A stretch of 64,000 bases of DNA from Amycolatopsis alkalitolerans (GTDB lineage: Bacteria > Actinomycetota > Actinomycetes > Mycobacteriales > Pseudonocardiaceae). Shown piece after piece: positions 9,453 to 17,841 of the stretch; the stretch's first letter is position 1, and each line of letters opens with the position of its first letter. The notes beneath the pieces are model-generated. The model did no database searches and was not told the origin of the DNA. It saw only the letters and a program-made list of their open reading frames with translations. A program made the position numbers and the translations under genes. Location of the stretch: contig NZ_VDFW01000012.1 of the NCBI RefSeq assembly GCF_006152065.1, positions 1 to 64,000 on the forward strand, read 5' to 3'.

Positions 9453-9719
9453 ATGACCGATGCAACCCCTGATCACGCCTGGAGTGTCGCCGACGCCAAA
9501 GCCCGGCTCAGCGAGCTGATCGACCAGGTGATCCACGACGGACCCCGGGCCATCACGCGCCGCGGCGAGGAGGTTGCCGTCGTGGTGTCCATCGAGGAGT
9601 GGCACCGCAAGACCAACCGCTCCGGCAGCCTCGCCGAGTTCCTCGCTGGCTCGCCCCTGCGCGACTCCGACCTGGAGATCGACCGCGTCGAGATCCCCGC
9701 CCGCGATATCGCGCTATGA
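9453..9719 (+). CDS. Phd/YefM-family antitoxin
   Basis: 88 aa. The N-terminal fold signature WSVADAKARLSELIDQV (residues 8-24), followed by GPRAITRRGEEVAVVVSIEEW, is that of Phd/YefM antitoxins (beta-beta-alpha DNA-binding domain). The C-terminal tail DRVEIPARDIAL is the likely toxin-binding part. The ATG at 9453 was chosen over the GTG at 9444 because it lies eight bases after GGAGG. It forms an ATGA overlap with the PIN toxin downstream. It neutralises that toxin and probably represses the operon through the half-sites just upstream. Confidence 0.85.
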   Translation: MTDATPDHAWSVADAKARLSELIDQVIHDGPRAITRRGEEVAVVVSIEEWHRKTNRSGSLAEFLAGSPLRDSDLEIDRVEIPARDIAL

Positions 9720-10138
9720 GCTTTCTGCTCGACACCAACGCCATCTCCGAATGGGTCAAACCCCGCCCCGACCCCGGTGTCGTCCGCTGGTTCGACCAGG
9801 TCGACGAAGACCGCACCTACCTCAGCGTCATCACCCTCGGCGAACTCCGCAAAGGCGTCAACCGCCTCGCTGTCAGCCGGCGCCGCGACCGCCTCGACCA
9901 CTGGCTCACCACCGAACTCCCCGACCGCTTCGGCAACCGCATCCTCCCCGTCGACACCGCCGTCGCCGACGCATGGGGGCAACTGCTCGCACGCACCGAA
10001 ACCGCCGGGACACCGATCCACGGCACCGACGCCCTCATCGCCGCCACCGCCTCAACCCACCACCTCCAGGTCGTCACCCGCAACGTCACCCACTTCCAAC
10101 CCGCCGGTATCGACATCCTCAACCCCTGGCAGACCTGA
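9716..10138 (+). CDS. PIN-domain toxin, VapC/FitB-like ribonuclease
   Basis: 140 aa. The PIN domain starts SFLLDTNAISEWVKP, with the first catalytic Asp in LLDTN (residue 6). An acidic residue follows in TLGELRKGVN, and a third acidic cluster lies in IHGTDALIAATA (about residues 102-113). The C-terminus VTRNVTHFQPAGIDILNPW is typical of FitB/VapC proteins. Family members cleave RNA, often tRNA, with Mg2+. The start overlaps the antitoxin stop (ATGA), giving coupled expression. This is a chromosomal type II toxin-antitoxin pair sitting next to Wadjet. Confidence 0.9.
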   Translation: MSFLLDTNAISEWVKPRPDPGVVRWFDQVDEDRTYLSVITLGELRKGVNRLAVSRRRDRLDHWLTTELPDRFGNRILPVDTAVADAWGQLLARTETAGTPIHGTDALIAATASTHHLQVVTRNVTHFQPAGIDILNPWQT

Positions 10139-10595
10139 CCACCCGCAGACGACCACCGGCCACCCCGGCAGATTGTGCGAGCGCGTGGGGTCGCTGTGCG
10201 TCCTGGCTGGCGCCGGAACGCGTCGGTGCCACGCGCTCTCCACGAGCTCTACGGACCGGTACACGGCATAGTGGTATTCCCGGCGCGCTTGTTCTGGTCA
10301 GGACCCCAATCCGCGGACCGTCCGGTGGGATCTCGCCGATCCCTGCCGGCGGCGCGACCTGTACGAGATCGTGCTCGTGGACGGCATCAGGGAGGCACCG
10401 ACCGCGACGTTGATCGGGAACGTGGGAGCAGACGCGAGGCGCTTCTCACCGGCGGCGCGCAGCGCCGCTACCAGCAGCCGGAACCGGGCGATGGACACCG
10501 CGTACGGGTTCTTGTGCAGCCGTGCACCGAGTCCAGCGAGCGCCGGATCAACTCCCAGTCGTCGGTGCCGGGCCCTGATTCGCGCCACTTCGCGA
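10139..10595. other. Decayed coding remnants, no intact gene
   Basis: About 450 bases without an intact gene. On the plus strand short protein-like pieces appear in different frames: ALHELYGPVHGIVVFPARLF (from about 10219) and PRTVRWDLADPCRRRDLYEI (from about 10312). They look like neighbouring parts of one ancestral protein separated by a frameshift. On the minus strand LLGIFHRLIAKWRESGPGTD and NPYAVSIARFRLLVAALRA look similarly decayed. I cannot name either family. Confidence 0.3.
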
Positions 10596-11174
10596 TCAGC
10601 CGATGGAAGATGCCGAGCAGGAAGTGCCCGGAGCCGCCAAGAACGCCGGCCTGCCCTCGAAACCGAGCCCCCAAACTGGACGACGCCGGCCGCGGCGGCC
10701 ACGACCTGCCGACGGAGATTGCCTGGCTGGCGAAGGTTTCCCACGCCTACGCCAGGCAACCGATTGTTCAGGGCTACGGGTAGGTCTTTCGCAGCAGGTA
10801 CTTTTCCGCCTCGCTTTCGTCCCGGTTATGTCGCCGGCCAAGGACAGATCGCCCTCGGCGGTGGACATGCTGGCGGCGGCGACATAACCGTGCGGGAAAC
10901 CGCGGGCCGACAAGGCGAACACGTGCCTGTTCGGTGGAACGGAGACCGCCAGCTCGGCCAGCCGTGGATCGTGCTCGGCGAGCAGGTCGATCGACAGGTC
11001 ATCAAGCCCCCTGCGCAGCCTCATCTCCGAGACCGCCCGGAACATGATGTCGATCCTAGTCGGGTACTCCTTCGTGTGCGCACTGCGCAGCAGCAGCACG
11101 CCGTGACTCACCCCGAAACGCCAGAGCTGGAACCTCCGGTCGCCGAACCCGAGCGGAAACGCGATCTTGGGCAT
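10596..11174 (-). CDS. Hypothetical protein, C-terminal part doubtful
   Basis: The frame begins MPKIAFPLGFGDRRFQLWRF after a GGAAGAGAG ribosome site and reads as a convincing protein for about 105 residues, including PTRIDIMFRAVSEMRLRRGL and PNRHVFALSARGFPHGYVAA. After that it becomes Arg/Ser/Pro-rich and resembles an antisense shadow, so the gene probably suffered a frameshift or ends in another frame near 10800. No family is recognised. It lies downstream of the broken cyclase gene on the same strand. Confidence 0.4.
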   Translation of the reverse strand: MPKIAFPLGFGDRRFQLWRFGVSHGVLLLRSAHTKEYPTRIDIMFRAVSEMRLRRGLDDLSIDLLAEHDPRLAELAVSVPPNRHVFALSARGFPHGYVAAASMSTAEGDLSLAGDITGTKARRKSTCCERPTRSPEQSVAWRRRGKPSPARQSPSAGRGRRGRRRPVWGLGFEGRPAFLAAPGTSCSASSIG

Positions 11175-11194
11175 CTCTCTCTTCCGTCACTACT

Positions 11195-11737
11195 TGAAGG
11201 GGTTCGTCTGCAGCTGACCGTTGATGTTGAGCGGCGGCGCACTCGGCGAGTTCGGCCGCGTCGATGGCATGACCGCCCGGCAGCTGCGGCAATCCCAGAT
11301 GACGGGCCAGGTCGAGCAGGACTCCGCGGCCAGCGAGCCGGTCACTGCCGTGGGTGATGTCGTTGCGCGCCGCGGCTACTCACCGCCGCCGGCGGATGTC
11401 CGTTATACATCGCGCCGTCGAGGAAGACATGGGCCAGCGCGTCCCACTGGGTGCCGGACTGCAACGGCATGATCACCAGGTCATCGGTTGACCGGATATG
11501 CCGGTCCACGCCTCCGGAGAAGTCCCGCACCATGCTGTTCGTGCTGACGTCTCCACCGTCGCGGATCATCAGGTGGATCGGGTTGAACCGCCCGCCCAGC
11601 CCCGACTGCGGCCCGTGCTCGTCGAACGGAAGGGCGAGGGAGAAGCGGCGGCCCGAGCGGATGCAACGGCCGGCATCACGAACCCGATCGTCGGTCAGCA
11701 GGTTGAGCTGGGCGCACCCCGTTCGGCTGGGGCCTCA
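11195..11737 (-). pseudogene. Cyclase-family (PF04199-like) hydrolase, truncated and frameshifted
   Basis: On the minus strand, pieces in two frames assemble into a cyclase-family metal-dependent hydrolase (kynurenine-formamidase-like). QLNLLTDDRVRDAGRC and PFDEHGPQSGLGGRFNPIHL are followed by QSGTQWDALAHVFLDG, which is the family's metal-binding segment, normally a GTHxDxxxH-like motif. Around 11345-11400 the frame shifts to RLAAGVLLDLARHLGLPQLP then AIDAAELAECAA. The N-terminal 25-30 residues and the C-terminal half are missing. It directly follows the IclR gene, so it was probably part of the same catabolic locus and has since been lost. Confidence 0.65.
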
Positions 11738-12523
11738 TGGGCCCTCGACCAGGTGCAGGTCCCGCTCAATGGCGGCCGCGCAGTGCTTCAGGCGCGGCAC
11801 CATCGCGCGGATCTCTTCCAGGCTGCGCATGCCGGCGCTGACTGCGATGTTGGCCGCGGCGATGACCTTGCCCGCGCGGTCGCGGACCGGGACGGCGACC
11901 GCGCGCAGCCCACGGTTGAGCTCCTGGTCGGCGAGGCAGAACCCGTTCTCCGCCACAGCTTCGACGATCTGCCGCAGCTGCTCGGCGTCACGCACCGTGC
12001 GGTTGGTCAAGGCCTCCAGCGAGACGCGGCCGAGGTACTCGGTGAACGCGTCCGCGTCCAGTCCCGCCAGCAGGACGCGGCCCATCGCCGTGGCATAGGC
12101 CGGGAAGCGTGAGCCGACGTTGATCGACACCGTGATGACGCCGGTTGTGGGGATCCGGGCGATGTGCACGACGTCGTCACCGTCGAGCACCGACAGCGCG
12201 GTCGTCTCCTGCACCTCGCACATGAGGTCCTTCAGGTGGGGTTGCGCGATCTGCGGCGTGGTCAGCCCGCGCAGGTACGCGTGGCCGAGTTCGAGTACCT
12301 TGGGAGTCAACTGGAACAGGGTGCCCTCGCTGCGTACGTAGCCGAGCTTCTGGAAGGTCAGCAGCGACCGCCGGACGGCGGCGCGGGACAGTCCCGTCAC
12401 CCGCGCGACGTCGGAGAGCGACTGCGCCGGCCGCTCGGCGTCGAAGGCCCTGATGACCTCGAGCCCGCGCGCCAGCGCCTGGACGAAGTCGGCCTCGCCC
12501 GATCCCTCGTCGCCAAGGTCCAT
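11735..12523 (-). CDS. IclR-family transcriptional regulator (PcaR/PobR-like)
   Basis: 262 aa. The N-terminal winged helix-turn-helix is at about residues 35-60 (SLSDVARVTGLSRAAVRRSL). The C-terminal effector-binding domain contains INVGSRFPAYATAMGRVLLA and DQELNRGLRAVAVPVRDRAG, both standard IclR signatures, and the PcaR/PobR/PcaU subgroup fits best. The ATG at 12523 follows AGGAG and starts MDLGDEGSGEADFVQALARG; a longer frame upstream would run through the regulatory region. It is divergent from the transporter/catabolic operon and should control it in response to a substrate or intermediate; the inverted repeat at 12621-12655 is the likely site. Confidence 0.88.
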   Translation of the reverse strand: MDLGDEGSGEADFVQALARGLEVIRAFDAERPAQSLSDVARVTGLSRAAVRRSLLTFQKLGYVRSEGTLFQLTPKVLELGHAYLRGLTTPQIAQPHLKDLMCEVQETTALSVLDGDDVVHIARIPTTGVITVSINVGSRFPAYATAMGRVLLAGLDADAFTEYLGRVSLEALTNRTVRDAEQLRQIVEAVAENGFCLADQELNRGLRAVAVPVRDRAGKVIAAANIAVSAGMRSLEEIRAMVPRLKHCAAAIERDLHLVEGP

Positions 12524-12620
12524 GCCTGCGTCTCCTGTCCTATGCCCTCTAGTAGCGCTCACTCTCGCACACCCATCCGGATACCTGCGCCACGCGCCGC
12601 GCCAACGATGTCCGCATAGC

Positions 12621-12655
12621 GAACGCGTGTGCGTGCGTCTAGCGCACATGCGTTC
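12621..12655. promoter_or_regulatory. Long inverted repeat, candidate IclR operator
   Basis: GAACGCGTGTGCG (12621-12633) and CGCACATGCGTTC (12643-12655) form a near-perfect 13-base inverted repeat with one mismatch and a 9-base centre. It lies between the divergent IclR gene and the substrate-binding protein gene, about 68 bases before the latter's ATG. Position and symmetry fit a regulator-binding site. No T-run follows, so a terminator is unlikely. Confidence 0.6.
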
Positions 12656-12722
12656 AAAAAGGTATCGTACCGCCCAGCCAACAGTTCCGACCCCGACGAC
12701 GGGCCGATAACCAGGAGGAACG

Positions 12723-13721
12723 ATGAAGTTCCGCACGATGCGCCGGCGAACGGCACTGGCCGCGGCGGCCGCGCTCGCCCTCAGCGTCACCGCCTGCGGA
12801 GGCGGCGGCAGCAGCGCTGCGGGCCTGGACCCGACGCCGCAGACGCCGGTGACCGTCCAAGCGGGGTTCATCCCCGTCATCGACGTGGCGGCCCTCTACC
12901 TCGGCGACAAGCAGGGCTTCTTCACCAGCCGAGGCATCAAACTCAACGTCAACACCGCCCAGGGCGGCGCCGCGCTGGTGCCGCCGGTGGTCAGCGGCCA
13001 GTACCAGTTCGCGTTCAGCAACATTGTCTCGGTGCTGTCGGCCCGGGCGCAGGGCCTGCCGCTGAAGGTGATCGCCTCGGGCTCGAACTCGACGGCCGTC
13101 GCCGGCAAGGACGTGTCAATGATCCGCGTTCCCGAGAACAGCACGATCAAGTCGCCGGCAGATCTCGCGGGCAAGAAGGTCAGTGTCAACACCCTCAACA
13201 ACCTGCTGCAGATGCTCGGCGACGTCGCGGTGTCGGCGGCCGGTGGCGACCCGGCCTCGGTGAAGTTCGTGGAGCTGCCTTTCCCGGACGCGGTCACCGC
13301 GCTGGGCAACGGCAACGTCGACGCGATGGTCACGGCCGAGCCGTTCGACACCATCGCTAGCAAGGGCACGCGGGTGATCGCGTCTCCGTACCTGGACATG
13401 GCCAAGACCAGCCTGACCACCTCGGTGTACTTCACCTCCGAGCAACAGCTGCAGCAGAACCCGAAGTTGTTCACCGCTCTGAAGGCCGCGATCGACGAGT
13501 CGCTGACCTACGCCAATGCGCACCCGGACCAGGTCCGGGCGCAGCTGCCGTCGTTCATGAAGATCGACCCGGCCGTCGTCGGCCAGGTCACGCTGCCGAC
13601 GTACGCCCCCGGTATCTCGAAGGACTCCGTGGACGCGTTCGTCAAGGCGGCCAAGCGGTACAACATGGTCACCGCCGACGTCTCCTACGACGACCTCGTG
13701 TGGTCGGGCGCGGCCAGCTGA
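12723..13721 (+). CDS. ABC transporter substrate-binding lipoprotein (NMT1/SsuA-like)
   Basis: 332 aa. The signal peptide has basic residues then ALAAAAALALSVTACGGGG, with the lipobox SVTAC placing the lipidated Cys at about residue 22. The mature part matches the NMT1/SsuA/TauA periplasmic-binding fold, with GFIPVIDVAALYLGDKQGFF (the start of the ligand pocket) and DAMVTAEPFDTIASKG. Such proteins bind small organic acids, sulfonates, pyrimidines or aromatic acids; the ligand cannot be told here. AGGAGG precedes the ATG. It is the first gene of the operon and is followed by a dehydratase, then the permeases and ATPase. Confidence 0.88.
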   Translation: MKFRTMRRRTALAAAAALALSVTACGGGGSSAAGLDPTPQTPVTVQAGFIPVIDVAALYLGDKQGFFTSRGIKLNVNTAQGGAALVPPVVSGQYQFAFSNIVSVLSARAQGLPLKVIASGSNSTAVAGKDVSMIRVPENSTIKSPADLAGKKVSVNTLNNLLQMLGDVAVSAAGGDPASVKFVELPFPDAVTALGNGNVDAMVTAEPFDTIASKGTRVIASPYLDMAKTSLTTSVYFTSEQQLQQNPKLFTALKAAIDESLTYANAHPDQVRAQLPSFMKIDPAVVGQVTLPTYAPGISKDSVDAFVKAAKRYNMVTADVSYDDLVWSGAAS

Positions 13722-13722
13722 C

Positions 13723-15432
13723 ATGACCGACCAGCTACGCAGCGACCTGGCCGCCGGCACCTCCCGCTGGGCCGTGCGGCGAGCGGAATGGCGCTCGCTG
13801 GGCATCACCGACGAGGAGATGGCGCGGCCCAAGATCGCCATCGTCAACTCCTCGTCGGACCTCGCGGCCTGCTTCGCGCACCTGGACGGCATCGTCCCGG
13901 TCCTCAAGGACGCGATCCGGGCAGCGGGCGGACTCCCCTTCGAGATCCGCACCGCCGCGCCCGCGGACTTCGTGACCAGCGCCGGCTCCGGCGGCCGGTA
14001 CGTACTGCCCAGCCGCGACCTGATCGTCAACGACATCGAGGTCGTCGTGGAAGGCGCACTGCTCGACGGCATGGTGTGTCTGAGCTCGTGCGACAAGACC
14101 GCGCCCGCGCACATGATGGCGGCGGGCCGGATGAACGTGCCCGCTGTGCTAGTCGCCTGCGGCTATCAGCACAGCGCGCTTGCCGCCGACGGCGGACCGG
14201 ACATCGAGGAGGTGTTCCTCCGCGCCGGGCGCACCGCGCTCGGCCGGGGCTCCGCTGAGGATCTGCGTGAGATGTCCGAGGGCGCGATCCGCGGCCCTGG
14301 GGTGTGCGCCGGGATGGGCACCGCGAACACCATGCACATGGCCGCGGAAGCACTGGGGATGGCGCTGCCGGGCACCACCCCGACCCGCGCCAACGGCGAC
14401 ACGATGTGGAAAGCCGTGCGGGACGCCGGGAAGCGCATCGTCGAGATGGTCCACACCGGACAGTCGGCGCGCACGATCCTGACCCCGGGGGCGATCCGCA
14501 ACGCGGTGACGCTCATGCTCGCCGTCGGCGGCTCGATCAACTCGGTCAAGCACCTGCAGGCGATCGCGGTGGAGGCTGGGCTGGACACCGACGTGTGGCG
14601 CCTGTACGAGGAGCTCGCCGACCGCGTCCCAGTGCTCACAGCGGTGCGGCCCAACGGCCCACACCTCATCGAGCAGCTCGATGACATCGGCGGCGCGCAC
14701 GCGGTTCTGTCCACGCTGGCTCCCCTACTGGACCTCGGCACGGTCGGCGTCTCGGGGCGTCCGCTGGGCGAGGTCCTCGCCGGGACGCCCGAACCCGATC
14801 GCGAGATCGTCCGCCCACTCGCGGACCCGTTCACAAGGCGGCCGTCGATCGTGATCGTGCGGGGCTCGCTTGCCGCAGACGGCGCGATCGTCAAGCTGCC
14901 CGTCGACGAGGAGCGCCCGGCGACCTTCCGCGGCCCGGCGCGCTGCTACTCCTCACGCGAGACCGCGATCGCGGGGCTCGCGGCGGGCAAGGTGCAGGCC
15001 GGCGAGGTCGTCGTGCTGCGCGGCATGGGCCTGCACGGCGGGCCCGGGATGGCGATGGTGTCGGCATTCGTGTTCGCGCTCGACGGCGCCGGCCTCGGCG
15101 AGAAGGTCGCGGTCGTCACCGACGGGCAGCTGTCTGGTCTGGTCAACAAGGGCATCGTGGTCGGTGAGGTCAGCCCCGAGGCCGCGATCGGCGGTCCGCT
15201 CGGCCGGGTGGTCGATGGCGACATGATCTCCATCGACCTGACCACGCGCACGGTCGATCTCGAGGTCGACCCCGAAGTGCTGGCAGCGCGCGAGATCGCG
15301 CCCGCCGAGACCGACCGCTCCCCTGGCTGGCTCGCCACCTACGACCGCACCGTCACCCCGCTTGCGTGCGGCGCGGTGCTGGGCGGGCGGGCGAGCGGGG
15401 CGCGGTGCCGGTCGGGGAAAGGAGGTGCTTGA
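13723..15432 (+). CDS. IlvD/Edd-family dehydratase
   Basis: 569 aa, the normal length for dihydroxy-acid/sugar-acid dehydratases. Iron-sulfur and active-site motifs are present: SSCDKTAPAHMMAAGRMNVP (about residues 121-140) and GPGVCAGMGTANTMHMAAEA (about 190-209). The C-terminal swivel includes VVLRGMGLHGGPGMAMVSAF and VVTDGQLSGLVNKG. The family removes water from 2,3-dihydroxy acids. Genome context argues against branched-chain amino acid synthesis: it lies between a substrate-binding protein and its permease, so it probably acts on the imported compound or a derivative. The stop and the next ATG share one base. Confidence 0.88.
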   Translation: MTDQLRSDLAAGTSRWAVRRAEWRSLGITDEEMARPKIAIVNSSSDLAACFAHLDGIVPVLKDAIRAAGGLPFEIRTAAPADFVTSAGSGGRYVLPSRDLIVNDIEVVVEGALLDGMVCLSSCDKTAPAHMMAAGRMNVPAVLVACGYQHSALAADGGPDIEEVFLRAGRTALGRGSAEDLREMSEGAIRGPGVCAGMGTANTMHMAAEALGMALPGTTPTRANGDTMWKAVRDAGKRIVEMVHTGQSARTILTPGAIRNAVTLMLAVGGSINSVKHLQAIAVEAGLDTDVWRLYEELADRVPVLTAVRPNGPHLIEQLDDIGGAHAVLSTLAPLLDLGTVGVSGRPLGEVLAGTPEPDREIVRPLADPFTRRPSIVIVRGSLAADGAIVKLPVDEERPATFRGPARCYSSRETAIAGLAAGKVQAGEVVVLRGMGLHGGPGMAMVSAFVFALDGAGLGEKVAVVTDGQLSGLVNKGIVVGEVSPEAAIGGPLGRVVDGDMISIDLTTRTVDLEVDPEVLAAREIAPAETDRSPGWLATYDRTVTPLACGAVLGGRASGARCRSGKGGA

Positions 15433-16268
15433 TGGAGGTCCTCGAAGCCCCGCCGTCGCGGCGCGCCGGGGCCGCGGCGCCAGCGCCGGCCCGCCGGAAA
15501 CGGCGCCCGGTCGCGCCTGTCGTGGGCATCCTGATCGCCGCCGTGCTGGCCGAGCTGATCCCGCGAAGCGGGCTGATCGCTGGGGACGCGTTGCCGCCGC
15601 TGTCGTCCGTGCTCGCCGAACTCGCACGCGACGCCGGGCATGCGGAACTGTGGGAGGCAATCGGCCGGACCGTGCGCACCTGGCTGATCGGCTTGGTGCT
15701 CGCGGTCGCCGCCGGCGTCGTCGTCGGCTTCGTCATCGGCCTGGTGCCGTGGCTGCGCGCCGCGACAGCGTCCACTGTGGAGTTCCTGCGGCCGATCCCT
15801 TCGGTCGCGCTGATCCCGGCGGTCATCCTGATCTTCGGCACCGGTTTCCAGTCCGGGGTGACGCTCATCGTCTACGCCGGGTTCTGGCAGGTGCTCGTGC
15901 AAGTGCTCTACGGCGTGCAGGACATCGACCCGGTCGCACGGGAGACCGCCCGCTCCTACCGTTTCTCGGCGTGGGCGGTGCTGCGGCACGTCGTGTGGCC
16001 GACGGCCCTGCCGTTCGTGTTCACCGGCATCCGGCTCGCGGCGTCGGTCGCCCTTGTACTGGCGATCACCGCGGAGCTGGTGATCGGCACCCCGGGCCTG
16101 GGGCAGCTGATCTCGGTGGCGCAGAGCAGCGGCGCGACGACCGAGATGTTCGCGCTCGTGCTGGTGGCCGGCGTGCTCGGAGTGCTGGTCAACGTGCTGT
16201 TCCGGCTCGGCGAGCGGCTCACGCTGCGCTGGCACCCGTCGATCCGGCGCGCGGGAGGTGCCCGATGA
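15432..16268 (+). CDS. ABC transporter permease 1 (SsuC/TauC-like)
   Basis: 278 aa. A basic N-terminus is followed by about six membrane helices. The binding-protein-dependent transport loop EAA motif is visible in ETARSYRFSAWAVLRHVVWP (about residues 173-192), where it docks the ATPase. AAAGGAGGTGCTTG precedes the ATG, a strong ribosome site that sets the start; the ATG overlaps the dehydratase stop by one base. It pairs with the second permease, which overlaps it by four bases. Confidence 0.9.
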   Translation: MEVLEAPPSRRAGAAAPAPARRKRRPVAPVVGILIAAVLAELIPRSGLIAGDALPPLSSVLAELARDAGHAELWEAIGRTVRTWLIGLVLAVAAGVVVGFVIGLVPWLRAATASTVEFLRPIPSVALIPAVILIFGTGFQSGVTLIVYAGFWQVLVQVLYGVQDIDPVARETARSYRFSAWAVLRHVVWPTALPFVFTGIRLAASVALVLAITAELVIGTPGLGQLISVAQSSGATTEMFALVLVAGVLGVLVNVLFRLGERLTLRWHPSIRRAGGAR

Positions 16269-17041
16269 AGATCGTCAACCGCGTGCTGCTCGCGCTCGGA
16301 CTGCCGGTCCTGCTCGTGGCCCTGTGGTGGGTCACCAGCGCGAACAGCACCAACTACTACTTCCCGCCGCTGTCGAAGATCCTCGACTGGTTTGGGAAAC
16401 TGTGGCTCTCGGCGCGATTCGGCGACGATGTCGTGCCGAGCCTGGTGCGGCTGCTCGTCGGCTTCGCGCTGTCGGCGGTGATCGGAGTGGCGCTGGGCGT
16501 CGCGCTTGGCCTCACCGACGCGCTGCGCCGCGGCGCGGAACCCGTGCTGGAGTTCCTGCGCGCCATCCCGCCGACAGTGCTGGTACCGGTCATCGCGCTC
16601 GTGGCGGGGATCGGCGACGGGTCGAAGATCCTCGTCATCGTCTCCGGCTGCGTGTGGCCGGTGCTGCTCAACACGGTCGAGGGCGTCCGGGCCGCGGACG
16701 AGGTCATGGTCGACACCGCGCGCAGCTTCGGCCTCACGCGAGCGGCGCGGCTGCGGCACCTCGTGCTGCCCGCCGCGAGCCCGCAGATCGCCGCCGGGCT
16801 GCGCCAGGGGCTGTCCATCGGCCTGATCCTGATGGTGATCGGCGAGATGTTCGCTGCCACCAACGGACTCGGCTTTTCCATCGTGCAGTTCCAGCGCACG
16901 TTCGCGATCCCCCAGATGTGGAGCGGCATCATCCTGCTCGGCCTCATCGGGTTCGTGCTCTCGGCGCTGTTTACCCTGATCGAGAAGCGGGCCCTGGGCT
17001 GGTACCTGGGCCTGCGCGAAGCGCAGAAGAGGAACCGCTGA
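16265..17041 (+). CDS. ABC transporter permease 2 (SsuC/TauC-like)
   Basis: 258 aa, with six hydrophobic segments, beginning VLLALGLPVLLVALWWVTSA. The EAA loop reads DTARSFGLTRAARLRHLVLP (about residues 149-168). It is homologous in layout to the preceding permease but with different sequence, so the importer has a heterodimeric membrane channel. ATGA overlap with permease 1 and a one-base overlap with the ATPase show tight coupling. Confidence 0.9.
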   Translation: MKIVNRVLLALGLPVLLVALWWVTSANSTNYYFPPLSKILDWFGKLWLSARFGDDVVPSLVRLLVGFALSAVIGVALGVALGLTDALRRGAEPVLEFLRAIPPTVLVPVIALVAGIGDGSKILVIVSGCVWPVLLNTVEGVRAADEVMVDTARSFGLTRAARLRHLVLPAASPQIAAGLRQGLSIGLILMVIGEMFAATNGLGFSIVQFQRTFAIPQMWSGIILLGLIGFVLSALFTLIEKRALGWYLGLREAQKRNR

Positions 17042-17841
17042 TGACCGATATGGTCGAGGTGCGAAACCTCAAGAAGGTCTACGAGTCCCAGGGCAGGCGC
17101 ATCGAGGCGATCCGCGATATCACGTTCACCGTTGCCCGCGGCGAGTTCGCCTGCATCGTCGGCCCGTCCGGCGCCGGCAAGACGACCCTGCTCAAGTGCC
17201 TTGCGGGGCTGCTGAAGCCGACCGCAGGCGAGGTGGTGCTGGAAGGCTCCCCGGTGACCGGGCCCCCGCTCGGAATGGCCGTGGTGTTTCAGGAGTACGG
17301 GCGCAGCCTGTTCCCCTGGAAGACCGTGCGCCAGAACATCGACCTTCCCTTGCGGCAGAAGGGCTTGCCGCGCGAAAAGCGGGACCGGCTGGTGTCGGAG
17401 GCGCTCACGGCGGTGGACCTCGGCGACGCCGGGCGCGCGTACCCGTGGCAACTGTCGGGCGGGATGCAGCAGCGCGTCGCGATCGCGCGAGCGGTGGCGT
17501 ATGAACCGCACGTACTGCTGATGGACGAGCCGTTCGCCGCCGTCGACGCGCAGACCCGCGCCGATCTGGAGGACCTCGTGCGCACGCTGTGGCGCGACCT
17601 CGGCATCACGACGCTGTTCGTCACGCACGACATCGACGAGTCCGTGTACCTCGGCGAGCGCGTGATCGTGCTGTCGGCCTCGCCCACGCACGTGCTCGAC
17701 GACGTCCGGATCGACCTGCCCACCGAACGGAACCAGGTGACGACACGCGCGACGCCCGATTTCGCCGAGCTGCGCGCACGGGTGCACCGCGGAATCCAGG
17801 ACGCCAAGGCCGGCCGCCCCGCCACCGGAGCGGTCGCATGA
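17041..17841 (+). CDS. ABC transporter ATP-binding protein (SsuB/TauB-like)
   Basis: 266 aa. Walker A is GPSGAGKTT (about residues 41-49), the Q-loop lies in VVFQEYGRSLFPW, the signature is LSGGMQQRVAIARA (about 139), Walker B is LLMDEPFAAVD (about 159), and the switch His is in FVTHDIDESVYLG. It is a nitrate/sulfonate/taurine-type importer ATPase and energises uptake through the two preceding permeases. Its stop overlaps the hydrolase start in ATGA, tying import to catabolism. Confidence 0.92.
   Translation: MTDMVEVRNLKKVYESQGRRIEAIRDITFTVARGEFACIVGPSGAGKTTLLKCLAGLLKPTAGEVVLEGSPVTGPPLGMAVVFQEYGRSLFPWKTVRQNIDLPLRQKGLPREKRDRLVSEALTAVDLGDAGRAYPWQLSGGMQQRVAIARAVAYEPHVLLMDEPFAAVDAQTRADLEDLVRTLWRDLGITTLFVTHDIDESVYLGERVIVLSASPTHVLDDVRIDLPTERNQVTTRATPDFAELRARVHRGIQDAKAGRPATGAVA

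Noticed and set aside
12524..12880. Longer IclR protein starting at 12880
   Set aside because: The extra 119 residues cross the divergent promoter and the substrate-binding protein gene start; the ATG at 12523 has AGGAG.
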